Part shown: piece after piece, positions 36,142-49,600 of the stretch
Numbering within the stretch: position 1 is the stretch's first letter
How the letters are laid out: every line of letters begins with the position of its first letter
Assembly (NCBI GenBank): GCA_024138025.1
Contig: JAMXBD010000643.1
Coordinates: 186,001-250,000 of the forward strand
DNA from: Combretum micranthum
Taxonomy: Eukaryota; Streptophyta; Magnoliopsida; Myrtales; Combretaceae
Direction of reading: 5' to 3'
Length of the DNA stretch: 64,000 nt
Made by a program: the position numbers and the translations under genes
Notes under the pieces: model-generated
The model's input: only the letters and a program-made list of their open reading frames with translations
What the model was told of the DNA's origin: nothing
The model's database searches: none

Positions 36142-39100
36142 TTAACTTTTGCTTAATTTATGCTTGTAAAGATATTATAATTGATCAAATAGATTTACTT
36201 TCCATCATTACCTATGATGGACAAATGAAGTTAATAAATCGAGAAATACAAAAGTGGTAATAAAGATGCTATTTTACAACTTTTTTTTCCTAGTTTCATT
36301 TGTTTGCTCAAAATGTATATGATGATTCTATAGGAATTTCCGTTGGTAGAGAAGTCAATGTAAACTCTAGTTATGTGTAGAAACATTATATTAGAAGTAG
36401 AGCATCTCATGAAAGAAGTATGCTAATCACGTACTAACTCTCGTTTAATTTATGCATGTAAAGATATTACAATTGATCAAATAGATTTACTACCCAACAT
36501 TACTTAAGATGCACAAATGAAATTAATAAATCAAGAAATGTAGAAGAGCTGATAAAGATGCAATGTTGAAACTATTTCTTTTTAGTTTCATCCATTTGCT
36601 CAAAACGTATATGATGACTCTATAAGAATTTCCCTTGGTAGAGAAGTTAGTGTAAATCCTAGTGACGTATAAAACCACAAGATAAGAAGTAGAGCATCTC
36701 ATGAAAGAAGTATGTTGAACTCATACTAACTCTCATTTCAATTTATACTTGTAAAGATATAAGAATTGGTCAAATAGAGTTACTTTCTAACATTACCGAT
36801 AATACACAAATGAAATTAATAAATTGAGAAATGCAAAAGAGCTAATAAGGATGCTATGATGCAACTTTTTCTTTTTTAGTTTCATTCATTTGCTTAAAAC
36901 GTATATGATGACTCTATAAGAATTTCCTTTAGTAGATAAGTCGTCGTAAACCCTAGTTGCGAATAAAACCACTAGATAAGAAGTAGAGCATCTCATGAAA
37001 GAAGTACATTGAGAACATACTGTCTCTCGTTTTAATTTATTCCTTTAAAGATATTATAACTGATCAAATAGTGTTACTTTCTAACATTACCTATGATTCA
37101 CAAGTGAAGTTAAAGATTCGAAAAATGCATAAAAGCTAATAAAGATTCTATGCTTCAACTTTTTTTCTTTTTAGTTCCATTCGTTTGCTCAAAACGTATA
37201 TGATAACTCTTGAAGAATTTCCTTTGGTAGAGAAGCCGGTGTAAACCTTAGTTACATATAAGACCACAGGATAAAAAGTGGAGAATCTCATAAAAGAAGT
37301 ACGCTGAGCACATAATAACTCCCATTTAATTTATGCTTGTAAATATATTATAATTGATTAAATAAATTTACTTTCCAACATTACTTATAATGATCAAATG
37401 AAGTTAATAAATTGAGAAATGCAAAAATAATAATAAATTTATTGTGGTGAAACTTTTTCTTTTTTAGTTTCATTTATTTGCTCAAAACATATATAATGAC
37501 TCTATAGGAATTTTCTTTGGGAAAGAAGTGATTGAAAACCATAGTTACGTGTAAAACCACAAGATAAGAAGAAGAGCATCTCATTAAAGAAATATACATA
37601 GCTCATACTAACTCTCATTTAATTTATACTTATAAAGATATTATAATTGATAAAATAGATTAAATTTCTAACATTACCTATGATGCGTAAATAAAGTTAA
37701 TAAATCGAGAAGTGCAGAAGAGCTAGTAAAGATGATATGCTATAACTTTATTTTTTTTTCAGTTTCATTCGCTTGCTCAAAACATATATGATGATTCTAT
37801 CGGAATTTCCCTTGATAGATAAGTCCATGTAAATCCTAGTCATGTATAAAATCACAAGACAAGAAGTAGAGCATCTCATGAAAGAAGTACATTGAGCGCG
37901 TACAGACTCTCGTTTTAATTTATACTTGTAAAGATATTAGAATTGATCGAATAGAGTTACTTTCTAACATTACCTATGATACACAAATGATGTTAATAAA
38001 TCAAGAAATCGAGAAGAGCTAATAAAAATGCTATGCTGCAACCTTTTCTTTTTTAGTTTCATTTGTTTGCTTAAAACGTATAAGATGACTCTATAGGAAT
38101 TTTTTTTTGGTATAGAAGTTGGTGTAAAACCTACTTACGTATAAAACAACAAGATAAGAAGTAGAGCATCTCATAAAAGAAGTACAATGAGCATATGCTA
38201 ACTCACGTTTAATTTTTTATTGTAAATATATTATGATTTATCAAATAGATTTATTTTCAAAACTTTACCTATGATGCACAAATGATGTTAATAAATAAAA
38301 ATATGAAGAAGAGCTAATAAAGATGCTATACTACAACATTTTCTATTTTAGTTTCATTCGTTTGCTCAAAACATATATGATGACTTTATAAGAATTTCCT
38401 TTGCTAGAGAAGTCAGTGTAAACCCTAGTTATGCATAAAACCGGATGATAAGAAGTAGAGCATCTCATGAAAGAACTACGTTGAGCACATACAAACTCTT
38501 GTTTAATTTATGCTTGTAAAGATATTATAATTAATATAATAGAGTTGCTTTCCAACATTACTTATGTTGCACAAACGAAGTTAATAAATCAAGAAATGCA
38601 TAATAGCTAATAAAGATGCTATGGTACAACTTTTTCTTTTTCAGTTTCATTCATTTACTCAAAACGTATATGATGACTCCATAAGTATTTCCATTGTTGG
38701 AACAGTCAGTGTAAACCCTAGTTACATATAAAACCATAAGATAAGAAGTAGAGCATTTCATGAAAGAAGTACGTTGAGCACATACTAACTCTCATTTAAT
38801 GTATGCTTGTAAAGTTATTATAATTGATCAAATGGATTTACTTTCTAATATTACCGATAATACACAAATGAAGTTAATAAATCGAGAAATGCAGAAGAGC
38901 TAAAAAAGATGCTTTGCTATAACTTTTTCCCTTTTAGTTTCATTTTTGTTTGCTCAAAACATATATGATGACCCTATAAAATTTCCTTTGATAGAGGAGT
39001 CTGTGTAAACCCTAATTACATAAAAAAACACAAGATAAGAAGTAAAGCATCTCATGAACGAAGTACGTTGAGCACATATCGACTCTGGCTTTAATTTATA

Positions 39101-41370
39101 TTTGTAATAATATTATATTTGATCAAATAGTATTACTTTCTAATATTACCTATGATGCACAAATGAAATTAATAAATCAAGAAATACAGAAGAGTTAATA
39201 GAGATGCTATGCTACAACTTTTTCTTTTTTAGTTTTATTCGTTTACTCAAATCGTACATAATTACTTTATTGGAGTTTCCTTTGGTAGTGAAGTCGGTAT
39301 AAACCCTAGTTACGTATAAAACCATAAGATAAGAAGTAGAGCATCTCATGAAAGAATTACGTTGAGCACATACTAACTCTTGTTTTATTTATACTTGTAA
39401 AGATATTATAATTGATCAAATGGATTTACTTTCCAACATTACTTATGAAGCACAAATGAAGTTGATAAATCGAGAAATTTAGAAGAGCCAATAAAGGATC
39501 TATACTACTACTTTTTCTTTTTTAGTTTCATTGGTTTTTCTCAAAACTTATATGATGACTCTACAGGAATTTCCTTTAGTAGAGAAGTCAGAGTAAACTC
39601 TAGTTTCGTGTAAAATCATAGGATAAGAAGTAGAGCATCTCATGAAAGAAGTGCATTGAGCACATAATAACTTTTGTTTAATTTATGCTTCTAAAGATAT
39701 TATAATTAATCTAATAGATTTACTTTCCATCATTACCTATGATGTGAAAATGAAGTTTATAAGTCGAGAAATGCAGAAGAGCTAATAAAGATGCAATGCT
39801 ACAACTTTTTCATTTTTTAGTTTTATTTGTTTTCTCAAAAGTTATATGATGACTCAACAGGAATTTCTTTTTATAGGGAAGTTGGTGTAAACCTTAGTTA
39901 CATATAAAACCACATGATAACAAGTAGAGCATCTCATGAAAGAAATAAGTTGAGCAAGTACTAACTCTCGTTTAATTTATGCTTGTAAAGATATTGTAAT
40001 TAATCAATTAGATTTACTTTCCAACATTGGCTATGATGCACAAATGAAGTTAAAAAATTGGGAAATATAGCAGGGCTAATAAAGATGCTATGCTATAACT
40101 TTTTTTTTTAGTTTCACTCGTTTGCTCAAAACGTATATGATGACTCTACAAGAATTTTCTTTGGTAAAGAAGTTGGTGTAAACCATCGTTACGTATAAAA
40201 CCACAAGATATGATGTTAAGCATCTCTTGAAAGAAGTACGTTGAGATCATACCAACTCTAATTTTAATTTATACTTGTAAAGATATTATAATTGATCAAG
40301 TAGAGTTACTTTCCAGCATTACATATGATGCACAAATGAAGTTAATAAAATTGAGAAAGGCATAAAAGGTAATAAAATTGCTATGCTACAACTTTTTCTT
40401 TTTTAGTTTCACTCGTTTACACAAAACATATATGATGACTCTATAAGAATTTCCTTTTGTAGATAAGTCGGTGTAAACCCTAGTTACGTATAAAACTACT
40501 AGATAAGAAGGAAGGCATCTCATGAAAGAAGTACGTTGAGCACATTTTGTCTCTCGTTTTAATTTATATCTGTACAAATATTATAATTGATCGAATAGAG
40601 TTACTTTCTAACATTACCTATGATGCATAAATAAAGTTAATAAATCGAGAAACGCATAGGAGCGAATAAAGATGTTATGCTACAACTTTTTCTTTTTTAG
40701 TTTTATTTGTTTCCTCAAAACTTATATGATAACTCTATAGGAATTTCTTTTGATAGAGAAGTTAGTGTAAACCCTAGTTACATATAAAACCACAAGATAA
40801 GAAGTAGAGCATCTCATGTAAGAAGCATACGGAGCACATATTAATTCTCGTTTAATTTATGTTTATAAAGATATTATAATTGATCAAATAGATTTTCTTT
40901 CCAACATTACCTCTTATGCATAAATGAAGTTAATAGATCGAGAATTGCAAAAGTGCAAATAAAGATGCTATGCTGTAACTTTTTCTTTTTTAGTTTCATT
41001 CATTTGCTTAAAACGTGTATGATGGCTCTATAGGAACTTCCTTTGGTCGACAAGTCGATATAAAGCCTAGTAATGTATAAAACCAAGATAGGAAGTAGAG
41101 CATCTCATGAAAGAAGTACGCGAGCACATACTAACTCTCGTTTAATTTATACTTTTAAAGATATTATAATTGATCAAATAGATTTACTTTCCAACATTAC
41201 CTATGATGCACAAAATGAATTTCATAAATTGAGAAACTCAAAAGAGATAATAGAGATGCTATGCTACAACTTCTTTTTTTTTTTTTTTAGCTTCATTCAT
41301 TTGCTCAAAACATATATTCTATAGAATTTCCTATGATAGGGAAGTTGGTGTAATCCCTTGTTAACGTATA
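36142..41370 (+). repeat. ~290-bp satellite, block 3 (about 18 units)
   Basis: The same monomer and orientation as blocks 1 and 2, resuming after the Gypsy TSD. Constant parts are AAGATATTATAATTGATCAA, GATGCACAAATGAAGTTAAT, AGTAGAGCATCTCATGAAAG and TAAACCCTAGTTACGTATAA. The last unit fades at about 41370, within TCGGTGTAAACCC-like text changed to TTGGTGTAATCCC. The frames 40386-40577 and 41073-41324 are accidents of the repeat. Confidence 0.93.
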
Positions 41371-43422
41371 TGTTACTTTTTTATATAAATTAAAATATGT
41401 AAACGATATCCATTGATAAAAAAAATTTGTAATACACTTTGTGTTTTTAGACAGGCATTTATTTATGCAAATACTTTGTTAATGGAGGTTAATCTTTGTT
41501 TTACTGGTGAAGCCACTTAAGGAAGTATGTCAATAGCATTATAAACTTATACACCGCAAGTAAAAGGAAAAGGACTGTAGGGTTATAAATTGAACCTCAA
41601 AACTCGGAAGTTAGGCGATTTACTTCGATTGAGATAACGGTTATATAATAGCTTTTTAGGTATCTTTACTCTTTTCCTAATTCTTTTATTGTTAGTGCCT
41701 AGTATTTTGGTCAACGGACTTAAGAGTAGCATATATATTATTTTGCATTGTATATTTTTGGATGCTTAATATATATATATGTATTATGCTATTTTATATA
41801 TTGTTAAGGTTAGGAAAGATAAGAATAAGAATGTCTAATCAATACGTACCATCGTTTGTGCATGCAAGGGTACTTTCTCAAGAAATATGATAGATTTGCA
41901 AAAAAAAAAAAAAGAAAAAGAAAAAGAAAAATATAGTGTAACGCTAATAATGAAGTGGATAAAATGGCAAGTTGAGAAAGATTGATGGAGGAATCGTTTC
42001 ATTTTTTTTTAATTTGTTTACTTTCATTCTTTTATTCCAATCATGTATATTGTAACTTGTTAAAGCTTTATAGAATTTAGTGTAAATCTTAGATATTATA
42101 TATATTGTGGGTTTTGTTTATAATGAGAGCATACAAATGATTCTTAAGTAATGAGAAAACAATGATAATTGTCCTATCAAGTTTGTTGAGACAACTATTT
42201 GTTTATATTGCATGCATTATTCACAAATATTGTTCATGGATTAATTAATGACATCCACTTAAACAAAATGGATAAAATATAATTGACAATACAAATTTCT
42301 ATTGAATGAAAGGTGAAATCGTAGTTAACAAGCCTTAGGATTCAAGTTTTAGGAAGTTTAGCTTGTCAATAAGCTAGGATTAGTTACAACCCTTATCAGT
42401 ACTTTTGCGAAGTTAATTTACTTATTTTATATGTAAAACCTTTAAGTTGAATTAATTAATTAATTGTATAACTCATTTTCAATGTATACATCTCTTTGTT
42501 CCTTTGATGTGTCTTTTCTAAGTTATTTGATGTGCCTTATGAGAACTTTGGAGATATCGTGTGACAACCACTTTATGCTTTGCCAATCTACACTTACCAT
42601 ACTAAATTTATTAATCCGATAAACATTGTGCATTATTTGTAACTTTAAGCTGAATGGAAAAAAAACTTGCCATGTGGACTATGGAGTAAATCCTTTATAC
42701 TCTCTTTTATCAAATCTTGTTCTTTCACACAAACAATCATGAAACCTTCATTAATGGATTAAGTGTTTCAACTATGGAGTAAGGGAGCTTCTATAGTCCA
42801 GTTGACGGAATTGTCCAGTTAATCATCTAATCATTAAAGTAAATACAATAATTAGAGTATTAACTATTTTAGTGATTTGATCTTGACTGAGTATAACGTG
42901 AGATGTTGGAGTATCGATAGGATCGGTTTCATCAAAATTAATGATGGGATCATAGAATTTCCTACAGAGTAAATATCATGATGTGTTTGCTTGGCTTTCG
43001 TAATTCATGATGCCTTCCATAAAATTTGTTTTGTTTTATGACTCAAGCAATGTGGTAAAAACTAAAGTTTCCATTAGCATGCAAAAAACAACATTATTTA
43101 ATCTAACCATAACCAATTAACAATATACCGAGGTCAATTGATGGTTATTTCTTTAAATAAAAATACTTGAAAGGGGTTACAAATACTTAACCAATTTCAT
43201 CATATAGTATATGTAAAAAGTGTGATACGAATTACTTTAAGATGTTTGAGGAATTATGTAGAAAGAATTTTGCTTTTCACTACTCTAGTTCACAAATAAT
43301 TGTTAGGGAATAAATTTCTATATTAGACAAAGTAAGTAATATGGTCGTAAGAGAATATTTCTTTAAGAATTACAAAAATATTGCTAATAATATAAACAAG
43401 CATCAACTCTTGATGTAAATCT
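41371..43422. other. AT-rich stretch with no supported gene
   Basis: No open frame with a domain and no paired repeats recognised. An A/G-rich run lies at 41901-41931. Confidence 0.6.
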
Positions 43423-43431
43423 CATTTGAAA

Positions 43432-43732
43432 TGGGTTAATGTCACGAATAGTACCTGAACTTTGATAAAACATATAGTTACGTACCTAAACTTTAAAATC
43501 AATCAATTTAGTAAGCAAACTTTGAAATTGATCAATTTAGTGTCTAAAAAAACTTTTCGTGCATGCCAATAGTATCTTATCGAGTTTTTATGTATTAAAT
43601 TAATCAATTTTAAAGTTTTTCAGATACTAATCGATCAATTTCAAAGTTCTAGTACTAAGTTGATCAATTTCAACGTCTAGATACCTAATTGCATATTTTA
43701 TCAAAGTTTGAGTATCATTTATGGCATTATCC
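43432..43732. mobile_element. MITE with long inverted repeats (301 bp)
   Basis: A perfect 9-bp direct repeat CATTTGAAA flanks it (43423-43431 and 43733-43741). Left arm: GGGTTAATGTCACGAATAG..., CTGAACTTTGATAAAA, AGTTACGTACCTAAAC. Right arm, reverse-complemented: GGATAATGCCATAAATGAT..., CTCAAACTTTGATAAAA, AATTAGGTATCTAGAC. The whole element is close to an imperfect hairpin. The TSD length points to the Mutator superfamily. Confidence 0.8.
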
Positions 43733-43741
43733 CATTTGAAA

Positions 43742-44689
43742 CTCAACGATATCATTATAAAAAGATATGACATTATTTATGAGAGAAGATTTATCATCTT
43801 GTTGGTTTTTCTTGTGAACTTCATATTAGGTAAAGGAAAGAATAAATCTCAAACTTATTTATGATGAAAAACGAAACAAGTTTGCCCAAAAATTATGTAA
43901 AATATAGTGATTCTATTGAATCTAATGAAATTTTATGAAGACAAATATCGAAGAATATTACATTTATAATATACGTTCAAAAAAATTACACTAAACAAAA
44001 TTGTAGAAAAAATATTACATAAATGGTGTCGTTATATCTCATAAAGGAGGTATAATATAGCTTTTTATTTATATCACATCTTAGAGGTGTGATACAAGGC
44101 CTGACCTATTCCATTTCTTTTTCCCTTTCTTTTGCCCAACTTTTACATGTACATGTAGATTCACTTGTTGTAGTACATATATACACACACACACACATCG
44201 ACATCTATTTTCTCATCATCTCATACCCCACTCCATTATTTGTTAGCAAACATCTCAACAATCACGTCTTATATCAAAAATCAACTCCACTTCATCTAAC
44301 TATTAGCCAAATTTCAACTTTTCAACACCATCCCATCATTATTTCATTAAACATAAGTAGACTAATTAAATCATGTAAAATAAACAGTATGAAAGCGACA
44401 TGAAATACAAGTTAAAGTAAATAATGTACAAGTTATTGATTTACAAATAAATCATATACAATTCTATATGTTTTTTTCCTTTTTCTAATGAAAATCCTCT
44501 TCGGTTGTTTTTCCTTTGGATCTCTTTCTACAGATGCATCACTTGGTCCTTCTTTATCCATCCTCATAGGATGAGGATCCATCTATAAAATAGATTATAA
44601 ATGTATTAAAAATTATGACATTATACATTTAACTATATAATGAATCAATATTATTTATGTTATACCTATGTTACTCCCTCTCCCATATT
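43742..44689. other. AT-rich stretch with no supported gene
   Basis: Contains (CA)n at about 44183-44198. The 104-codon frame at 44089-44403 has a hydrophobic start but no recognisable domain or context. Confidence 0.5.
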
Positions 44690-46606
44690 TGAGGATACCG
44701 GATGATCTAGTTTCATAGAAGCTGGTGGAGTAACTATGCTCAACTTTGATTTTCTCTCAGTGGGTGTTTAAGAGATCTTCGAATCAAGTGATGGACCATC
44801 TGAATCAGCTAGAAATGTACTGTGAGATGGAGCATCTAGCGGTCGATACATGTGCATGTGGAGGCTAAATCGGATTAGAAGGAATAGGAGGATAAGGAGA
44901 AGGATCTACATCAAGCTCTGAAGGTAGAATAAGGAATGTCTGGAGCATCACCTATAGGTAGATGTGGAACTAGACCAACATGTTGATATCTACATCCTCA
45001 TCTATTAAATGAACATGACCACGTGCTCGTCCCCATCCTTGTCCTCATCCTCTGTCCCATCCTTGTGTCTGTATAACCTCCTGATTTTGCTCTTGCTAAT
45101 CTAAGTGTACAATCTAACTCCTCCATATCCTTATAATCTACTGATCCCTATATCTGCTAGAGCATGTATCTCCCCTATAACAGTAGATCCCCGGATCGTA
45201 GAAAAATGTGTCTACTTGTACATTCATATGTAATAATAATAAGTTATAATGAAATATTGACATTTAACCATTGATTTTAGATGCAACACTTACCAATGTA
45301 TCCAATAATGCTATTAATTGACTAATTTATCTCCTGGTGATTCTATAATACCAATCATAATAGTCAATAGAGGCCTTGATGGAAGTTTATCATCATGATG
45401 CAGTAGCATCAATCCTTGTCATCTGTCATTCCACTAGGTAATAAACTGAGCATGTTTTATCACCCAGCCATCCCTTGATTTGTCTGTAAGGTCCATAGCA
45501 TGTGTTTGTATGGATCCATCTTACAGGTTATGGGATACTCTGATACCTATTGAATTGTCTCATAATCCTAACCGGTAACTGCATCTCGACAATGTGGAAG
45601 CAAATCAAGGGGACTCTGGCTAGCCAGATATCACTTCCCTCTCAGATATCTGGCAAAGACAGTGTCATCTTTAGAGTTTAGGGTGTCCAACATATATGTA
45701 TAAAGAAATATAAAATCATCTTAGTATATGAAAACTATAGTATAAATAACTTTTGGAAAATTAAATATTAGAAGTGTGACATACCTATAGGGGGGTCTAG
45801 AGATCAAGCTCCTTACAGTATCGATATAATACATGTGTATAAGTCTATTAACATCAAAGACGTAATCTCATCTAAGTGCAAGAAGTCACCTAATCCAGTA
45901 CAAGCGTGAGGGTCCTATGGGGGGGCTATATGAAGGGAATCTATCACATGCCCATATCTATAAAAGGATGTAAGTACCTCTTATCTCGTAGGTACTTGCC
46001 ATGCAGCTCTACACAAATATTATATTAAAAAGCTAGGCAGGCCGATCCCTAGCCATATCTTATAGCTGCCTAGAAATCCCTAATAGTAGCAAGAACATCA
46101 AATAAACTAGGTTAGATGATGTATCAGGGAATAGGATCCCACCTATCAATAATAAGATACATGCCCTCACATGTCACTGGATGCAATCTCATCCGCTTGC
46201 TTTAGACCCATAACAGTATCTCCTTCAACTATGTCATCCTTAACCTATGACCACTGAACATGTTGCTATCCGATCTAACTCATAGTAAGCGTTCGCATAT
46301 ATCAGACCATGTGTGTCCAGTATTCCCCATTACTACCCGCCAATCAATAGGCAAGGCAAGCTGATCCCTAGCTGTATCTCCTAATTGCTTGGAAATCCTC
46401 TAACAATGGCAGGAATATCAAATAAACTAGGCTCGATGACGTATCAAGGAATAGGATCCCACCCGTAAATAATAAGATATATGCCCTCACATGTCACTGG
46501 ATGGCAATTAGTATCTCCTTCAACCATGTCATCCTCAACCTTTGACCATTGAACATCTTGCTATCCGGTCTAACTCCTAGTAAGCGCTCGCATACATTAG
46601 ACCGTG
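44690..46606 (-). pseudogene. Plant mobile domain (MAIN-like) pseudogene, middle and C-terminal part
   Basis: Continues the domain from 50347-50809 after the solo LTR. Translation on the minus strand in broken frames gives VCERLLGVRPDSKMF, RMTWLKE, a YLMFLPLL-type segment, RYS-stop-GSACLAY and LQVWAWDRF-like text. Then comes VPLICFHIVEM with neighbouring changes, IRMWQ-like text, RWIHTNTCYGPYRQIKGW and a basic, Gly/Arg-rich tail near 45000-45080. These are landmarks of the plant mobile domain of MAIN/MAIL proteins, which are nuclear factors in transposon silencing and are also carried by transposons. Many stops and shifts are present. The segment at 46030-46606 is duplicated. Confidence 0.82.
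46030..46606 (-). repeat. Tandem duplication of ~300 bp within the plant mobile domain
   Basis: 46030-46320 and 46330-46606 repeat each other, sharing GGAATAGGATCCCACC, ATGCCCTCACATGTCACTGG, CATCAAATAAACTAGG/TATCAAATAAACTAGG and ATCCGATCTAACTC/ATCCGGTCTAACTC. It duplicates the coding stretch from VTGNTGHTWSDICERLL to RYS.GSACLA. Confidence 0.88.
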
Positions 46607-49600
46607 TGAAATACCCCAAACATTCACATATCAGAAATTGTGTTTAGATAGATTTGAATGAAATAAATTAATCATAGGATATAAATAGACAAGTTGACAA
46701 AGTTAGATTAGTAATTAATTAAATGAAATTTAAGATTTGAAATCTAAATTCTCTAAACAAGCCATTGAAATGTTTAGAGGATTCATAAACTCTTGATTCT
46801 TAGCCTAAACACTAATTCCTAAATCTTTACAAAATTTGAGTTCATTTGCTTGAATAAAATATCAGTTCTTAAACCCGAACTCAAATTAAATATCTTTCAT
46901 CCAAAATAGATTCCTAAATTAAGTTCTTATTTTAAGTCCTTAATTTCTAACCTATCGATTCTAAAATTATCTTTTAAATGCTTCTAGAACTATATATATT
47001 GATCTGATAGTTTTAAACTTATACTTTATTCGAAAAATATCAAATTTTTATTAAATCTTATCTTTTCCTTTTCTTCTTCATCCTCTGCCTCTCTCTTCTT
47101 CTTCTTTCTTTCTTCCGTTTCTTTCCTTCTTTTCTTTGTTTCTTTCTTTCTCTCGTTCTTTCTTTCTTTGATCTCTCCTTCTCAATCTTAAATCCTAGAC
47201 AAGATCAAGAAGATAAATTAAAACTAAGGAAGAAGATAGGAAAAAGAAATCAAAGCTAGAAGTACAAGAAGTTGCATGATTTAGCCAAAAAGCTAAGTTT
47301 TCTATTTCTATTTCTCTTTGTTTTTACTTGTTATTTACATTTGTAATTGATGAGTTGATTGAAATGGGTTGAGAGTGCTGTTTATATATGTATTTGTTGG
47401 TTTAATGGTTGATAGAAGTTGGGAGTTGAGTTTGAAGAAGAAGATGATGAATAGTGGTTATGAGGTTGATGAAGTTTAGATGTTTGATGTGGTGAATGTG
47501 AAGCTATGTTGTGATATTATATTGATCATATAGCAAGCTTTGGGAAACTTTGGAATGAGTTTAAAGAACTTTGAGAAGTGTAAAATGCATTTAAAGAAAA
47601 AGGATTTCGTTATTTTCTCGTTCAGTGCACAACCTGATGCACGGCGCACTTGCCCATGCAGGCCTTAAAATCCTTAAAATTTCATCTTGGGTCACTTTTT
47701 CGTGCTCAGCTCGCCTCGAGCACGACCATGCACTCGGTCATGCAGCCTTCCCCTTTTTCGCAGCCTGTTTGTAATTTAACAGCAACTTTTTCATCCGATC
47801 TCCGATTGAGGTGATTCAAGTTGCGTTGGAAAGCTTAAAAAGAGATCTATAATTTTAATGTTTTGAGTTTTTAAAAATTAGAAAACTATTGATGCTTAAA
47901 TTTTAGTTCTTTCCAGCCATTGTATTTTTCAAACAAAGTCAAAAACTTGTTTTTGTTTGTTAAATGTGTTTTTGCTTAGGAAATGGATCTTTTTGAGATA
48001 AAATGAGATAGATAAGTGATATTTGATGTGTTAAGTGAATTAATTCATGTAATTAAACATGGGTTAAGTAGATTTATAGATTTAACAAATAATTAGATTA
48101 AATCTAGAAGTTAGTTATAAAATGAACTTAGTTAACAAACCTAGGTTCAACTTGACTAAATGAACTTGAATGAACTAAAATGGATTAGATTGTTTAACTT
48201 TGATGAATTTGGATAGGTTTAAGCTAACTTGGATTAAGTGACTAGATCTTAGATATATAATGAATTAGTAATTAATCTAAGTCCAATTGGCTTAATGAAC
48301 TTTACTAAGCTAAAATGAATTAGATTGTTAAGTTTAATCAACTTGACTTAGTAAATGAATCAAATGACTAATTTTAATCAATTTGGATAATGTTAAGCTA
48401 AAATGGGTTAATAGCTATTAATTAGCTTAGATGAATGAATTAGGATGATCTTTGAACAATATGGAATATGTTGTTTCAAATATGTGTTTACTTGGAAAAT
48501 GAATGTTTTTGGTTTATGAATTCTTTGTTAATGCTTTTGTAATAAAACACTATAAATAAAGAGAAGAAATTCTTTGACACAAAGGAGAACTGTCCATATT
48601 TTGGCAGGGCGATCTTCGCAGCCATAGTGGGGTTCCTATTTAGTGTCTAATCAAATAGGGTTAAATAAAATAAGTTCGAGATGAATGGATAAATAGCTTA
48701 AGTCTTATACGATTTTGATGAAGTAGATGATTAGTTTAGGGTCTGTTTGTTTTGGCTTTTTTTCGGCAGATACAGACACTTTTTTAAATTTTTTGCTAAC
48801 AAATTATTTATTAAGAAATAGATACAGATAAAAAAAAAAGTTGACAGTTCTCATAAAAAAATCAAATAGAATAAATATAGATAAAATTTAGATGCAAATC
48901 GGATATATTTACACATATCATTTTAAAAAAGATACAGATACAGATGAAAAACAGACAATCCAAACAGACCCTAGTTTAGTTTCTTATACGAGTTCTTTCC
49001 TTAACAGAAGTGGATATCTGATTTATCTTCTGGATTATCTTCTGAAATTTCCTTCCGAGGCTATGTTTGGATTTCATATTCAAGGTAAGCAGTAACTTGG
49101 GTGATGATTGATAGGATAGGCATCCTAAATGGATTAAGAACTTAAAGACGGCTTAATAATTGATGAGTGTTGGTTGTGTTTTACGTCGTTGAATCCGAAA
49201 CCGGGAAGCGACAGCCTTGTCATGATGCAATGACACGGTAGTTTAGGCACTTAGCCCAATCCTTTGTCATGATGCAATGGTTCACCATGATGCAATGGTG
49301 GTTTCTTTTATTGGCTAAGTAGGTCGCTAATAGGGTTAACTGTATCGGTATATTCTTTACTTAGGCTCGGGAGGAAATAATATGTTTTAGTTCACGGAAT
49401 GGGACCGTTGAACTAATTGATGTTATAGACCGGGATAAGTGGAGTGTATAAAGGAGTGTGAACCCTAGATGATGCTATTAATATTCTTTATCGGTTAGAT
49501 ATAGGAGATATAGATATTCGGTCTATCTATATCAACCCCCTGAGCAGCTACTGTTACTCAAGACCCCTAGATTCCCATTGGCTTGTTCCGGAGTGTGAGT

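Noticed and set aside
40386..41324. Open frames of 60-85 codons in the satellite
   Set aside because: They come from the repeat itself, shift from unit to unit and are not conserved as proteins.
16275..41370. CRISPR-like array or centromere
   Set aside because: The units are contiguous ~290-bp repeats without spacers in plant DNA, so not CRISPR. A centromere role cannot be judged from about 48 units of one window.
44089..44403. 104-codon frame with a hydrophobic start
   Set aside because: No domain, no splice or promoter context, and it contains a CA microsatellite.
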